Assembly: GCF_010725055.1 (NCBI RefSeq) | Contig: NZ_BJKB01000016.1 | Location: 1-64,000, forward strand | Source: Gelidibacter japonicus | GTDB taxonomy: Bacteria; Bacteroidota; Bacteroidia; Flavobacteriales; Flavobacteriaceae | DNA: 64,000 nt | Direction: 5' to 3' | Part shown: in pieces, positions 52,647 to 62,071 of the stretch | How positions within the stretch are numbered: position 1 is the first letter of the stretch | How the letters are laid out: each line of letters begins with the position of its first letter | Notes under the pieces: model-generated | Database searches by the model: none | The model's input: the letters and a program-made list of their open reading frames with translations, nothing else | What the model was told of the DNA's origin: nothing | Program-made: the position numbers and the translations under genes

Positions 52647-54425
52647 ATGAGGAAATTACTACGACTGTGCTTAGTTCTTGTAACAGCATCTTTATTTGCC
52701 CAAAACAAAACTCTAGATTCATTAGAAAATGTTATTGAAAACTATAAAGTTCATGACAGTACCTACGTTAAACTTCGATTGGACTTTATAAAAGACAAGA
52801 TTTTTTTAACTCCAAACGACTCGATTTGGCTGCCATACATCAATAAGACATTGGAAGTAGCCACTAAGATTGATTTTAAGAAGGGCATTGCCTTAAGCCA
52901 CGACCGCTTGGGGGTTTATTTTCAATACATAGCCAGCAATCATTACAAAGCTTTAGAAAATTATCACAAAGCAATTTTGGTTGCTGAGAGTGAGAAAAGC
53001 TTAAAAAGATATACACCCGGCTTTTATGGCAATATTGCCGTTATTTACTATGAACAACAAGAGTACAAGAAGGCTATCAATACCTTTCGAATCCTGCTTG
53101 ATTATCCAGAATACCGGACGAACTGCTATTTGAATATGGCTAATGCCTTTACAGAATTAAAAGAGAAGGACTCTGCCTCAGTTTATTTTAAATATGCAAT
53201 CGATGGTGCTAAGGTTGAAAACAACCCTATGATTTTAGCACTTGCCTTATCCAATTTGTCCTTATTGCAAACCAGAAATGGACAACATGCTGAAGCTCTC
53301 GAAAACTCGGAGAAAAGTTTGGATTTGGTAAATGAACACCAGCTAGAGTTCCTAAGATCATCGGTTTACGCGAATGCTTCAATGGCCTATTTAGCTAATG
53401 ATAAGTATGATGAAGCTGAGTTTTATGCTACTGAAGCCTTAAAAGACTCCAGTTTGAGAGACAATATCTATGTTCAAAAATCCATATGGGGTACGTTAAC
53501 AGATGTTTATGAAGAAAAAGGTGATTATCAAAAAGCCTTAAATGCCCATAAAACATTTGTAAAGCTTTCCGATAGTCTTGCAGGAGAGGATAAAAAACTA
53601 GAAATAGCCAAACGAGACATCCAATTTGAAAATGCTAAGAAACAGGCAATGGCTGAGGCCGAGATTGAGAATCAAAAGCTGATCAAAAATGGCTCTATTA
53701 TTGGTGGAAGCGGATTACTATTGGCAACATTGACCGGATTCATCCTATATTATAGAAAACGAAATGCCGAAGCGCTAAAACAAGAAGCCGAATTTGATGC
53801 CATAGTATCAGATACAGAACTGAAAGCGTTACGCGCACAAATGAATCCACATTTTATATTCAACGCATTAAATTCCATCAACGATTTTATTTCAAAAAAT
53901 GATGCTGATTCAGCAAGTCACTATTTGACCAAGTTTGCCAAAATCATGAGGCAGATATTGGAAACCTCTAGCCAAAATGAAATTCCACTGGATGAAGACT
54001 TAAAAATTTTAGAATTATATCTTCAAATAGAAAACATGCGCTTAAAGAATAAATTCACTTATTCTATTGTTGTGGATGATGATGTTGATGTTGAAAACAC
54101 CCTAATTCCGCCACTAATTTTACAACCCTTTATTGAGAACAGTATTTGGCACGGGATTTCTAAAAAGGAAACTACCGGGCATATTCAAATTAATATTAAA
54201 AAAGAAAATAACATGCTGGTATGTATTGTAGATGATAATGGCATTGGAAGAAAATTAGGCGCACACGATCAAAAGAGTAATAAAAATGCGCTAGGTACCA
54301 ATATAACAAAAAGCAGAATTGAGATTATTAATAAAAAGAAAAACAGTAATGGTACGGTGACCCTCATTGATAAGAATCAAGGATTGTGCGTTGAAGTAAA
54401 ACTACCATTACAATTAGCATTTTAG
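52647..54425 (+). CDS. LytS-type sensor histidine kinase with TPR sensor
   Basis: 592 residues from ATG 52647, where the signal peptide begins (MRKLLRLCLVLVTASLF). A periplasmic TPR region (about 25-330), one membrane helix near 352-372 (GSIIGGSGLLLATLTGFILY), then a His_kinase domain with His402 in QMNPHFIFNALNSIND and a HATPase with DDNGIGRKLG. The partner regulator starts 3 bases later. TPR-type sensors probably respond to a peptide or a periplasmic partner (inference). Confidence 0.93.
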   Translation: MRKLLRLCLVLVTASLFAQNKTLDSLENVIENYKVHDSTYVKLRLDFIKDKIFLTPNDSIWLPYINKTLEVATKIDFKKGIALSHDRLGVYFQYIASNHYKALENYHKAILVAESEKSLKRYTPGFYGNIAVIYYEQQEYKKAINTFRILLDYPEYRTNCYLNMANAFTELKEKDSASVYFKYAIDGAKVENNPMILALALSNLSLLQTRNGQHAEALENSEKSLDLVNEHQLEFLRSSVYANASMAYLANDKYDEAEFYATEALKDSSLRDNIYVQKSIWGTLTDVYEEKGDYQKALNAHKTFVKLSDSLAGEDKKLEIAKRDIQFENAKKQAMAEAEIENQKLIKNGSIIGGSGLLLATLTGFILYYRKRNAEALKQEAEFDAIVSDTELKALRAQMNPHFIFNALNSINDFISKNDADSASHYLTKFAKIMRQILETSSQNEIPLDEDLKILELYLQIENMRLKNKFTYSIVVDDDVDVENTLIPPLILQPFIENSIWHGISKKETTGHIQINIKKENNMLVCIVDDNGIGRKLGAHDQKSNKNALGTNITKSRIEIINKKKNSNGTVTLIDKNQGLCVEVKLPLQLAF

Positions 54426-54428
54426 CAT

Positions 54429-55166
54429 ATGATACGTGCCATAATAATTGATGACGAACAGCATTGTATTGATAGGGTTAAAGAGCTTATGGATAGGCAT
54501 CAGAACATGGTCTTGATCGGTGAATTTACAACTGTAGAATCAGGAATCATGGGGTTAAAAAACTTACAGCCTGACGTATTGTTTTTAGATGTACAAATTA
54601 ATGAACAAACGGGTTTTGACGTGTTAAAGGCGATTGAAGCTCATCCTTTTGAAGTGATTTTTACAACAGCTTTTGATTTTTATGCGGTGCAAGCCTTCAA
54701 ATTTAGTGCTATTGATTATTTATTGAAACCTGTGGATGCTGATGATTTCAATATGGCAATTGATAAAGTGACCGATAAATTGGCCACAAAAGATTTTTCT
54801 AAAAAAGTGAATCATTTATTGTCAAATATCATCAAACCTGATATTCATAAAAAAATAAGTGTGCCTACGTTTGAAGGGTTTGAGTTTTTGGAGGTGGCTG
54901 ATATTGTCCGTTGCCAATCGGATGTAAATTATACGAACATTTTTACTAAGAACGGCCAGAAACTACTGGTATCCAAAACATTGAAATCGTTTGAAGAACT
55001 TTTGACGGACTGTAATTTTTATAGAGTTCACAATTCGCATCTCATCAATTTGGAATACATCAAAAAATACACAAAAGGTAAAGGTGGTTACGTGACCCTA
55101 AAAGATGATACAGTCATTGAAGTCTCAATGCGTCGTAAAGAAGGCTTTTTGATGCGTATCAACTAA
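54429..55166 (+). CDS. LytTR-family response regulator
   Basis: 245 residues: a receiver domain with Asp8, Asp9 and phospho-acceptor Asp54 (DVLFLDVQINEQTGF), and Lys in YLLKPVDADDF, then a LytTR DNA-binding domain (about 140-245, FEGFEFLEVADIVRCQSD, FYRVHNSHLINLEYIKKY). It pairs with the upstream kinase. Its target is unknown; the divergent T9SS/beta-helix operon is the nearest candidate. Confidence 0.95.
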   Translation: MIRAIIIDDEQHCIDRVKELMDRHQNMVLIGEFTTVESGIMGLKNLQPDVLFLDVQINEQTGFDVLKAIEAHPFEVIFTTAFDFYAVQAFKFSAIDYLLKPVDADDFNMAIDKVTDKLATKDFSKKVNHLLSNIIKPDIHKKISVPTFEGFEFLEVADIVRCQSDVNYTNIFTKNGQKLLVSKTLKSFEELLTDCNFYRVHNSHLINLEYIKKYTKGKGGYVTLKDDTVIEVSMRRKEGFLMRIN

Positions 55167-55203
55167 AACATCCCATAAATATTGAACCTATGGGATGTTT
55201 TTT
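55165..55203 (+). terminator. Terminator after the LytTR regulator gene
   Basis: AAAACATCCCATA (55165-55177) pairs with TATGGGATGTTTT (55189-55201), then T residues. It overlaps the stop codon of the regulator. Confidence 0.88.
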
Positions 55204-55227
55204 AACTGATAGTGTTTTTAAAGAGAC

Positions 55228-57594
55228 TTAATCCTCGAGTAAAGTTGAATTAAAAAGTTTCAAAATCCTCTTATATTCATCCGTCCAACTACTTGGTTCA
55301 ACAAAACCGTGATCTTCTGCCGGATAAACGGCCATCTCCCAATTCTCTTTGCCCAGTTCAATCAAGCGTTGGGCCAATCTGACCACATCTTGAAAATGTA
55401 CGTTCACATCTACCATCCCATGAGCTATGAGCAAGTTACCCTTTAAGCCTTCTGCAAAATAAATAGGAGAGGAGCGCTCATAAGCAATAGGGTCATTAAA
55501 CGGTTCATTTAATATATTGGAAGTGTATCCATGATTGTAGTGTGCCCAATCAGTAACCGATCGTAACGCAGCACCCGAAGTGAAAGTATCCGCTTCATTG
55601 AACAATGCCATTAAAGTGATGAATCCGCCATAGCTTCCGCCATAAATCCCAATCTTATTTTTGTCAATCCCATAATTATCGACCAAATATTTAGCGCCAT
55701 CCACTTGGTCAGATAAATCTTTTCCGCCCATATGTCTGTAAATGCCAGTGCGCCAATCTCTTCCGTAGCCCGCGCTTCCTCTGTAGTCAATATCAATAAC
55801 GGTATAGCCTAAATCGGTCAACAAATTATGGAACATATATTCTCTAAAGTAAGACGACCACCATTTATGGGCATTCTGAAGATAACCCGCACCGTGGACG
55901 AAAATAACCGCTGCATTATTTTTAACCGATGCTTCAGGAACATAAAGTCGCGCCGGTACTTGTGCGCCATCTTCGGCTTTAAACGTGATAAGCTGAGGAT
56001 CTCTCCAATTATAAGACTTAAAGACATCCGATTGCCCTGAGGTCAATTGAACCGCTTCAGCTTTAGCACTATTCTTTTTATAATACAATTCCCAAGGTTG
56101 GTTGCTGTAGGAATATAAAATGGCCATGTATTTTTCATCGGGTGAAAGGGTCACATCATTATTTCCCGTCATTGACGTCAATTGCTCCATTTTTCCTCCC
56201 ATTAATGGCATTTTATAAAAATGTCTTTCGCCAGGGCCAACTTCGGAAGTGGTTAAATACCAACTTTTTTGGTCCTTGGAAATAAAGGGATCAAAAACCT
56301 CAAAGTTTCCAGAAGTCAATGCTTTTTTCTTGCCATTTGTAACATCCAAAAGATATAAATGCGAATAGCCTGTGGCTTCCGATTGAAAATAAATATGCTT
56401 GTTGTCAGGCAACCAACCCAAAGTGCCACCGCCCATAGACCAACCAATGCCAGGTCCTGCAATCCAGGCTTCGTCGCGCTGTCTGTCTAAGATGGACAAT
56501 TCGCCGGTAGATAAATCCAATTTCGCTATCCAACGGTCCTTATTGTCTTTAGAACGGACGTTAACAATAGCATATTGGCCGTTATCAGAAAAATAGGCCT
56601 GTGAGGTAATGACCTGACGTTCCTTGGCTTCCCATTCCTTATCTGGATAATCCTTGACATAGTCAGGCAAATCCTTGATTCCAGGCAACGTGTTTGTTTG
56701 AACTTTGTAAACCGTATCTTTTTCAATATTGTAGATGGCCAATTCTACCTTCATTTCGTCATCACCAACTTTAGAACGCGTGTTCAAATCTCTGGTATAA
56801 CTAGAGGCGTCGATATAATTCGGAACGATGGTGGCGTCACTCTTACCTCGATTAAAGAGGGTGAAGGTCACGTATTTGGCGTCTGGAGAGACCTGCAAAC
56901 TACTCACTTGACTATCTCCTGTATAGTAGGTGTAAGCTTCTTTTTCTTTACGTGCTTCTCTTATTTCTTTTGTCATTTCTTTTTTGTCTTCCCGCTCTTT
57001 GACCACACTTAGCAATTTTAGATTTTCTGCTTCAAGATAAGCGGCTTTATCAGATGTTTTTGGATCCTTCTTTTTCGATTCCTCTCCCGATTTTATTTGG
57101 GTCAATTTTTTTAAGATACCGCTGTCAAGCGAATAGATATAGGCATTATTATCGGCTTCAAAAGCAACCCAATCTTCGTTGGCCAAGAAACTTGGACGGC
57201 CGATGTTTTGAGGGAACTGCAATAGTTCAGTTTCTTTTCCTGACTTGATATCAAAAATGATTAAGATATTTCCCTTGGAATAAATCTTTTTAGACTTTGA
57301 TTTATTGTAGGTACCTCGTGCGAAATCAATTTCTTTTTCTTCAGTCCAACTTATTTTCTCAATCTTTTTAGGAGCTGCCAAGTGGATGCGGTACAAGGAG
57401 TCTGCAGGATCAGCATCTTTGTTGTAATTAAAATAGATGCCACTGCTGTTTTGATCCCATTTGACATTGGAAGGAAATGTTCCCATCCATTTTGGGTCCT
57501 GCATTATTTTTTCTACTGAAAGCTCGCTCTGTTGCGCGAATAGATTAATGAAAAGTACTGAAAAGAGGAGGCTTAGGAAAAAGGATTTAGTCAT
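55228..57594 (-). CDS. Secreted S9 family peptidase (DPP IV-like)
   Basis: 788 residues with a signal peptide (SFFLSLLFSVLFINLFAQ). A beta-propeller (about 60-530, with WDQNSSGIYFNYN and LGWLPDNKHIYFQSE) precedes the alpha/beta hydrolase domain. The triad is Ser654 in GGSYGGF, Asp729 in GMVDVNVHFQD and His762 in AEDHGF. The Pro-specific dipeptidyl peptidase branch is likely. It would work in the periplasm on peptides from secreted proteases. Confidence 0.93.
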   Translation of the reverse strand: MTKSFFLSLLFSVLFINLFAQQSELSVEKIMQDPKWMGTFPSNVKWDQNSSGIYFNYNKDADPADSLYRIHLAAPKKIEKISWTEEKEIDFARGTYNKSKSKKIYSKGNILIIFDIKSGKETELLQFPQNIGRPSFLANEDWVAFEADNNAYIYSLDSGILKKLTQIKSGEESKKKDPKTSDKAAYLEAENLKLLSVVKEREDKKEMTKEIREARKEKEAYTYYTGDSQVSSLQVSPDAKYVTFTLFNRGKSDATIVPNYIDASSYTRDLNTRSKVGDDEMKVELAIYNIEKDTVYKVQTNTLPGIKDLPDYVKDYPDKEWEAKERQVITSQAYFSDNGQYAIVNVRSKDNKDRWIAKLDLSTGELSILDRQRDEAWIAGPGIGWSMGGGTLGWLPDNKHIYFQSEATGYSHLYLLDVTNGKKKALTSGNFEVFDPFISKDQKSWYLTTSEVGPGERHFYKMPLMGGKMEQLTSMTGNNDVTLSPDEKYMAILYSYSNQPWELYYKKNSAKAEAVQLTSGQSDVFKSYNWRDPQLITFKAEDGAQVPARLYVPEASVKNNAAVIFVHGAGYLQNAHKWWSSYFREYMFHNLLTDLGYTVIDIDYRGSAGYGRDWRTGIYRHMGGKDLSDQVDGAKYLVDNYGIDKNKIGIYGGSYGGFITLMALFNEADTFTSGAALRSVTDWAHYNHGYTSNILNEPFNDPIAYERSSPIYFAEGLKGNLLIAHGMVDVNVHFQDVVRLAQRLIELGKENWEMAVYPAEDHGFVEPSSWTDEYKRILKLFNSTLLED

Positions 57595-57612
57595 GGGTGA
57601 TTGTGTTTATGT

Positions 57613-57661
57613 TGTTCAAAGTTCAAGGTTCAAGGTTCAAAGTTGCGAGTTTCTATCACCT
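57613..57661. repeat. 7-bp phased array, unit GGTTCAA
   Basis: TGTTCAA, AGTTCAA, two GGTTCAA, AGTTGCG, AGTTTCT, ATCACCT in one phase, just upstream of the S9 peptidase start on the minus strand. A gap of about 190 bases with nothing recognisable separates it from the next array. Confidence 0.85.
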
Positions 57662-57852
57662 ATCGCATGATTTCCTTCGCATAAAACTTTGTGTTCGTTA
57701 TGGTTAAATTTAGAGTCCAACAGTATTGAATATTGTTTGACCGTTAAAAGTCATATGCCCTTTTATCAAATAGGTGACTATCTCACAAACTTATGAATTT
57801 TCAACAAATTTTAACGATAAGTTTTGATGTTAAATAGAAATGGAATACTGAG

Positions 57853-58027
57853 TGTTCAAAGTTCAGGGTTCAAAGTTCAAAGTTTGGAGTTCGGAGTTCA
57901 AAGTTCAAAATTCAGAATTCAAGGTTTTAAGGCTAAGCAATCCACTTCAATTTTCAGTATTCAGGTATCAATCAGTGGGTATCCGTCATATGTCATCCGC
58001 CATTTGTCATATAAAATTCAAAGTTTA
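57853..58027. repeat. Long 7-bp phased array (AGTTCAA, then GTCAT-type units)
   Basis: About 25 heptamers with no phase slip: TGTTCAA, AGTTCAG, GGTTCAA, AGTTCAA, AGTTTGG, AGTTCGG, two AGTTCAA, AATTCAG, AATTCAA, GGTTTTA, AGGCTAA, two loose units, then TTTTCAG, TATTCAG, GTATCAA, TCAGTGG, GTATCCG, TCATATG, TCATCCG, CCATTTG, TCATATA, AAATTCA, AAGTTTA. The unit changes across the array, but the period does not. Confidence 0.88.
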
Positions 58028-58050
58028 GAGCTTAAGCCTTTCAGTTTTCT

Positions 58051-58106
58051 ACCTCCGCTTCGTTACCCGCCTCCGCTCTGCTGCGGACGGCAAGCGGTGG
58101 GGGAGG
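58051..58106. repeat. G/C-rich intergenic element, copy 6
   Basis: CCTCCGCTTCGTTACCCGCC, then CGCTCTGCTGCGGACGG and GCGGTGGGGGAGGC. It lies 24 bases beyond the long heptamer array and 10 bases from the stop of the M1-like gene. Same composition as copies at 29.1 and 33.7 kb, with a different core. Confidence 0.55.
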
Positions 58107-58116
58107 CATTTTCAAC

Positions 58117-60948
58117 CTAATACCATTTTCGTCTAAAAAGTCCTAATAGCACTTCTGGATCTACGGTGAATTTAATACGGATGCGTTGGCTATAATTGGG
58201 ATCACTAACTTCCCATCCTAAACTGGAATAGATCGGAAAGTAGAGTTCAAAATAATCGGTGACCAAGTCCAATTTGATACCCGAGTCATAAACGAATTTG
58301 GGTTTGACGGATTTGTTTTTAACCAAACCAATATCGCCATAGGCTTCAATAAATCGCCATAAAGTGGTGCTCATATTGGCAGTAGTCATCCATTGATTGG
58401 CAAAAGGAGTTTCTAGCTTTGATTTAAAGCCACCTTCTGCAATGATAATTTGCTGGCTGAAAATACCCGAAGCTTCAGAACGTCCTAAGTAGTTATAGTC
58501 AAACAAATAATCGGTAGGCCTGTCCAACGCAAAACTGAAGTAATCTGAATTCTCATCGGTTTTGTTGTATAAGAAGGCTCCAGCAAAAAATCTGAAATTA
58601 AATTGTCTGTTTTTTTCTGTAAGCTTCCGCCATTCGTAATTCATAGCAATTTTCCCGAATTTTTTGGCAATCTGAAAATCATAATAAAATTTTGAAAAAT
58701 CAATCAAGTCCAAATGCGCATTAACGTATCTAATGTTGAACACACTATAGTCTGGCTCTGTGACTACCAAAAGTGAATTGTCTTTAATTGATCTGGAAAT
58801 ATCCAAATATCTAAAATTTATATAGCTGGATTTGTTCGATCTAAAGTATTCATTATCCCTAAAATAGAAAGAAACGCTTGGACTAAGTTTTGTTACAAAT
58901 GCATCTTTGGCAAAGGAGGAGTAACTTGCACTTAAACCATAGTTGATCCTGAACAAATTTTGGTCTTCAATATGTTGCGTATAAACACCTAATGCACCAC
59001 CGGTAATGGTTTTTGAGTTAAAGGCATATTTTGGTGTAAATTGATAGGTAAAGTTCTTCATTAATAAGGTTTTGTTATACACCTTAGCGCCTAAAGTAAA
59101 ACCGTCATAAATATTATTGTATTCTACCAATGGCATGAAAAATACTTGATTGTAGTTAGGATCCTCAATATCCTTAAAGAGTCTGAATTGTAAGGGTTTA
59201 TTGTTGAAAAACCAACCTTTTAATGATTTCCAGTTGTCCCGGAGATTGTATTCCGGGATGGTATTGTCATAATTCAGGACCAACTTTGTAGCGTCATTGC
59301 GCGGAATGGTCAAGGTTTTGGAACCATCGATATGCTCAATCCAAATTTTTGACAGAACAGAATCATTTTTCAAAGTAAACAGTGATACAGGAACATCATT
59401 TTTTCGCTTGTTCTTGACGGTGAAGGTCACCGAATCCTTAGTCTTTACAATGTCCTTAATCCGAAAATCTATTTTTTTTCTACTATCGATATAGTCCTGA
59501 AAGAACCAATCTACATCTTTGTCGGTCTTCTTTTTTAATAAGTTTTCAAAATCGGCACTCGTCGAAGGTTTTAGTTTGAAGGTATCGAGATATTCATAGA
59601 TGGTGTTTTCAACAATTTCAGAATTTACAAAGTCGTTCAAATATTTCAGTCCAATGCCCGCTTTGTATTTTCCGGCAATATTTGCGTTGAATTTTAACAA
59701 TTCGTCTTTTGGCATGGTTAGAGGCTGATCGCGATTTGAACGTGCCATTTGCATGAAATAAAGATTGTACTGTTCGTTGAAGTTTACATCGGCAGCGTGG
59801 AATGAACGAAGGCCCCAGACATTGGCCAACGTACCCAATAGTTTTAAGTCAGGATAGTTGTCTTCAACGTATTTCATCAGATAATAAATCTGAATTGCGT
59901 CTTTGAGCCAATAATCCTCTCGCGGGTTGACTAATAGGGTGTTATTGAGATAATTGTTTAAGGTCGTTTTTAAAAGCTTCAGTTCGTATTGCAGATTTCC
60001 CGGGAAAGGATTAAGAAATTTTGGCAATTGGTTTAACCCGTAAAGCGGATCCTTACGGTATTCGATATCAGTGACCATCAGGTAGTCATGAGGATACTTT
60101 CCTAGGTTTTTTGTTATGAATTGGGTGATTTTGTCAATGATGATGGCACGATCGGCGGGCATTATACCTTCATTTTCCAAATTGCTGATAACTGTAAAAT
60201 TATCGGTCTGTACAAAGTTAAACTTTGGGAATTTATTGAGATAAAGTTTGCTGTCCACACGATCTTTCCCGTAAAAGTAGAACGTTTGGGTACTGTCTCC
60301 TTGGGTGAGGTCTTGAATGGCAAGTTCCGAATAGATACCGTAGTTTTTTGGGAACTCTGCTTTCAGATAAATATCTGCTTTGGGAACGTAAAGGTCGTCC
60401 AGGTTTTTGTTACTGTAGTAATGCCACTTACCATCGTAAACGGCAGGTGTAATGTACCAATACTTCAAATTGAGTTCATCGTCGGGTGTAGCGCCATAAT
60501 CGGTGAACGTATCATCTGGAAACTGCAAATTATAAAACAGTTCAATATGATAGAATTCGTTTGGCAATAATGGTTCGGATAATTCTACCTCTATGACATC
60601 AGGATGTGGTTTTAACCTTGTGTAATTTAGCTCTTGGCCTGTACTATCCTTTAACGAGGTAATGTTGGTAAAGCCCCGCATTTCATTTTTTGCAAAATGG
60701 AATTTGGTACTGTATTCTTGAGCAAACCTTTTCGCTAAAGGGGTGTGTTTTGTAGAGTAACTGTTGCTCCAATCGTTGAGGTAAATCTTTGTCAACGTAT
60801 CGTTTGTTGTATTTTGATAACGAATGATTTGAGCTATTTTTGCCCTCTTTTTTTGCATATTGAACTGTGCATCGATACTGATCTTGTTTTGACCGACCAT
60901 CAATGCCGAATAAAATATTATAAAACTTAAAAGAAAATGTTTTTTCAA
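58117..60948 (-). CDS. M1-like pseudo-metallopeptidase with outer-membrane beta-barrel
   Basis: About 943 residues from TTG 60948, chosen because it gives a standard signal peptide (KKHFLLSFIIFYSALMVGQ); a GTG at 61002 would add 18 residues. The N-terminal ~550 residues follow the M1 aminopeptidase plan (FNMQKKRAKIAQIIRYQN, LKDAIQIYYLMKYVEDNYP), but where HExxH should be, the sequence reads TTLNNYLNNTLL, and the downstream WLxEGxxxY reads WLKDAIQIYY, so the zinc site is absent. The C-terminal ~350 residues show alternating strands (YNNIYDGFTLGAKVYNKTLL) and end in an aromatic residue, typical of an outer-membrane barrel. Probably a surface or assembly protein, not an enzyme. Confidence 0.85.
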   Translation of the reverse strand: MKKHFLLSFIIFYSALMVGQNKISIDAQFNMQKKRAKIAQIIRYQNTTNDTLTKIYLNDWSNSYSTKHTPLAKRFAQEYSTKFHFAKNEMRGFTNITSLKDSTGQELNYTRLKPHPDVIEVELSEPLLPNEFYHIELFYNLQFPDDTFTDYGATPDDELNLKYWYITPAVYDGKWHYYSNKNLDDLYVPKADIYLKAEFPKNYGIYSELAIQDLTQGDSTQTFYFYGKDRVDSKLYLNKFPKFNFVQTDNFTVISNLENEGIMPADRAIIIDKITQFITKNLGKYPHDYLMVTDIEYRKDPLYGLNQLPKFLNPFPGNLQYELKLLKTTLNNYLNNTLLVNPREDYWLKDAIQIYYLMKYVEDNYPDLKLLGTLANVWGLRSFHAADVNFNEQYNLYFMQMARSNRDQPLTMPKDELLKFNANIAGKYKAGIGLKYLNDFVNSEIVENTIYEYLDTFKLKPSTSADFENLLKKKTDKDVDWFFQDYIDSRKKIDFRIKDIVKTKDSVTFTVKNKRKNDVPVSLFTLKNDSVLSKIWIEHIDGSKTLTIPRNDATKLVLNYDNTIPEYNLRDNWKSLKGWFFNNKPLQFRLFKDIEDPNYNQVFFMPLVEYNNIYDGFTLGAKVYNKTLLMKNFTYQFTPKYAFNSKTITGGALGVYTQHIEDQNLFRINYGLSASYSSFAKDAFVTKLSPSVSFYFRDNEYFRSNKSSYINFRYLDISRSIKDNSLLVVTEPDYSVFNIRYVNAHLDLIDFSKFYYDFQIAKKFGKIAMNYEWRKLTEKNRQFNFRFFAGAFLYNKTDENSDYFSFALDRPTDYLFDYNYLGRSEASGIFSQQIIIAEGGFKSKLETPFANQWMTTANMSTTLWRFIEAYGDIGLVKNKSVKPKFVYDSGIKLDLVTDYFELYFPIYSSLGWEVSDPNYSQRIRIKFTVDPEVLLGLFRRKWY

Positions 60949-61231
60949 GGGGCTATAAAAAGCTTTAATGGTTTGAATTTTGATAATGAATTGATATCGC
61001 ACAAGTTCTTTACGAAAAATAATAAATTATTGACGAGCTATATAATGAATTTTAGGTGTTTTAGGTTTTAAAGTAATAAAAACAGTATAGGGTTTTCATC
61101 TTTTGGCAGCAATGATAAGTATTTAGGGCACATTTTTCAGCAAGAAATGATAAATATGCCCTGCTTATTTTACTGCTCATGGGTCCCAACCATAAAACTG
61201 GTTATAAAAAGGTGATAATAGTCGAATCTTT

Positions 61232-61921
61232 TTAGAAATTTGGGCTCAGTTCAAATTCTTTATAGAAGTTATCCAGTATTTCCAGAACTTCATCTGGCGT
61301 GTCCACCAAGTGGATAAGGTCCAGGTCTTTGGCGCAGATATTGCTGGAAGAGTCTAAAAGTGTGGTTCTTACCCAATCTAAAAGACCTTTCCAAAAATCG
61401 GTGCCCACTAAAATAATTGGGAACTCTTCAATTTTATTGGTCTGAATAAGGGTGATGGCTTCAAACAATTCGTCCAAAGTACCGAAGCCTCCTGGCATCA
61501 CAACAAAGCCTTGGGAGTATTTGACAAACATGACCTTTCTAACAAAAAAATAGTCGAAATCTAAACTTTTATCAGCGTCTATATAAGGATTATCGTGCTG
61601 TTCAAAAGGTAGATCAATGTTCAATCCAACCGAAGTTCCACCTGCAATATGTGCCCCTTTATTCCCGGCTTCCATTATACCAGGACCTCCACCAGTGATA
61701 ACCCCGTAACCATGCTCCACAATTTTTTTAGCAATTTCCTCTGCCAATTTATAATATTTATGATCGGGCTTGGTTCGCGCTGAACCAAAAACGGAAACAC
61801 AAGGTCCAATTTTGCTCAATTTTTCATAACCATTTACAAACTCGCCCATTATTTTAAAAATGGCCCATGAATCGTTTGTTTTTATTTCGTTCCACGCTTT
61901 ACTGTGTTTTTCTAATCTCAT
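61232..61921 (-). CDS. LOG-family protein (TIGR00730 type)
   Basis: 229 residues, Rossmann fold. VFGSARTKPDHKYY, GVITGGGPGIMEAGNKGAHI and VMPGGFGTLDELFEAITLIQ are the LOG/lysine-decarboxylase-like nucleotide motifs. Members are phosphoribohydrolases releasing bases from nucleoside monophosphates. Cytokinin activation is the plant and some bacterial role; here the substrate is probably a purine nucleotide (inference). Confidence 0.92.
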   Translation of the reverse strand: MRLEKHSKAWNEIKTNDSWAIFKIMGEFVNGYEKLSKIGPCVSVFGSARTKPDHKYYKLAEEIAKKIVEHGYGVITGGGPGIMEAGNKGAHIAGGTSVGLNIDLPFEQHDNPYIDADKSLDFDYFFVRKVMFVKYSQGFVVMPGGFGTLDELFEAITLIQTNKIEEFPIILVGTDFWKGLLDWVRTTLLDSSSNICAKDLDLIHLVDTPDEVLEILDNFYKEFELSPNF

Positions 61922-61952
61922 TCTGTATTTAATCTATTTTTTAGTCATTATT

Positions 61953-62071
61953 TCAAGTGTCAATCTCAATTCTCAGTCTCAGTCAACAGTGGCGTCCTCA
62001 TTCATCCTTTCTAAATCTTTAAGCCTAATTTGCCTCCGTACATCTGCCATCGGTCAGCCGTCATCATCTCT
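61953..62071. repeat. Degenerate 7-bp phased array (TCAATCT/CATCTGC-type units)
   Basis: Seventeen units in phase: TCAAGTG, TCAATCT, CAATTCT, CAGTCTC, AGTCAAC, AGTGGCG, TCCTCAT, TCATCCT, then loose units, and CGTACAT, CTGCCAT, CGGTCAG, CCGTCAT, CATCTCT. The two recognisable parts are 84 bases (12 units) apart and share the phase. The rest of the 61922-62367 gap holds a terminator and nothing else I can name. Confidence 0.7.

Noticed and set aside
57824-58120. 98-residue plus-strand ORF
   Set aside because: It lies wholly in the long heptamer array and the G/C-rich element; its VQS and FKVQSLEF repeats follow the 7-bp period.
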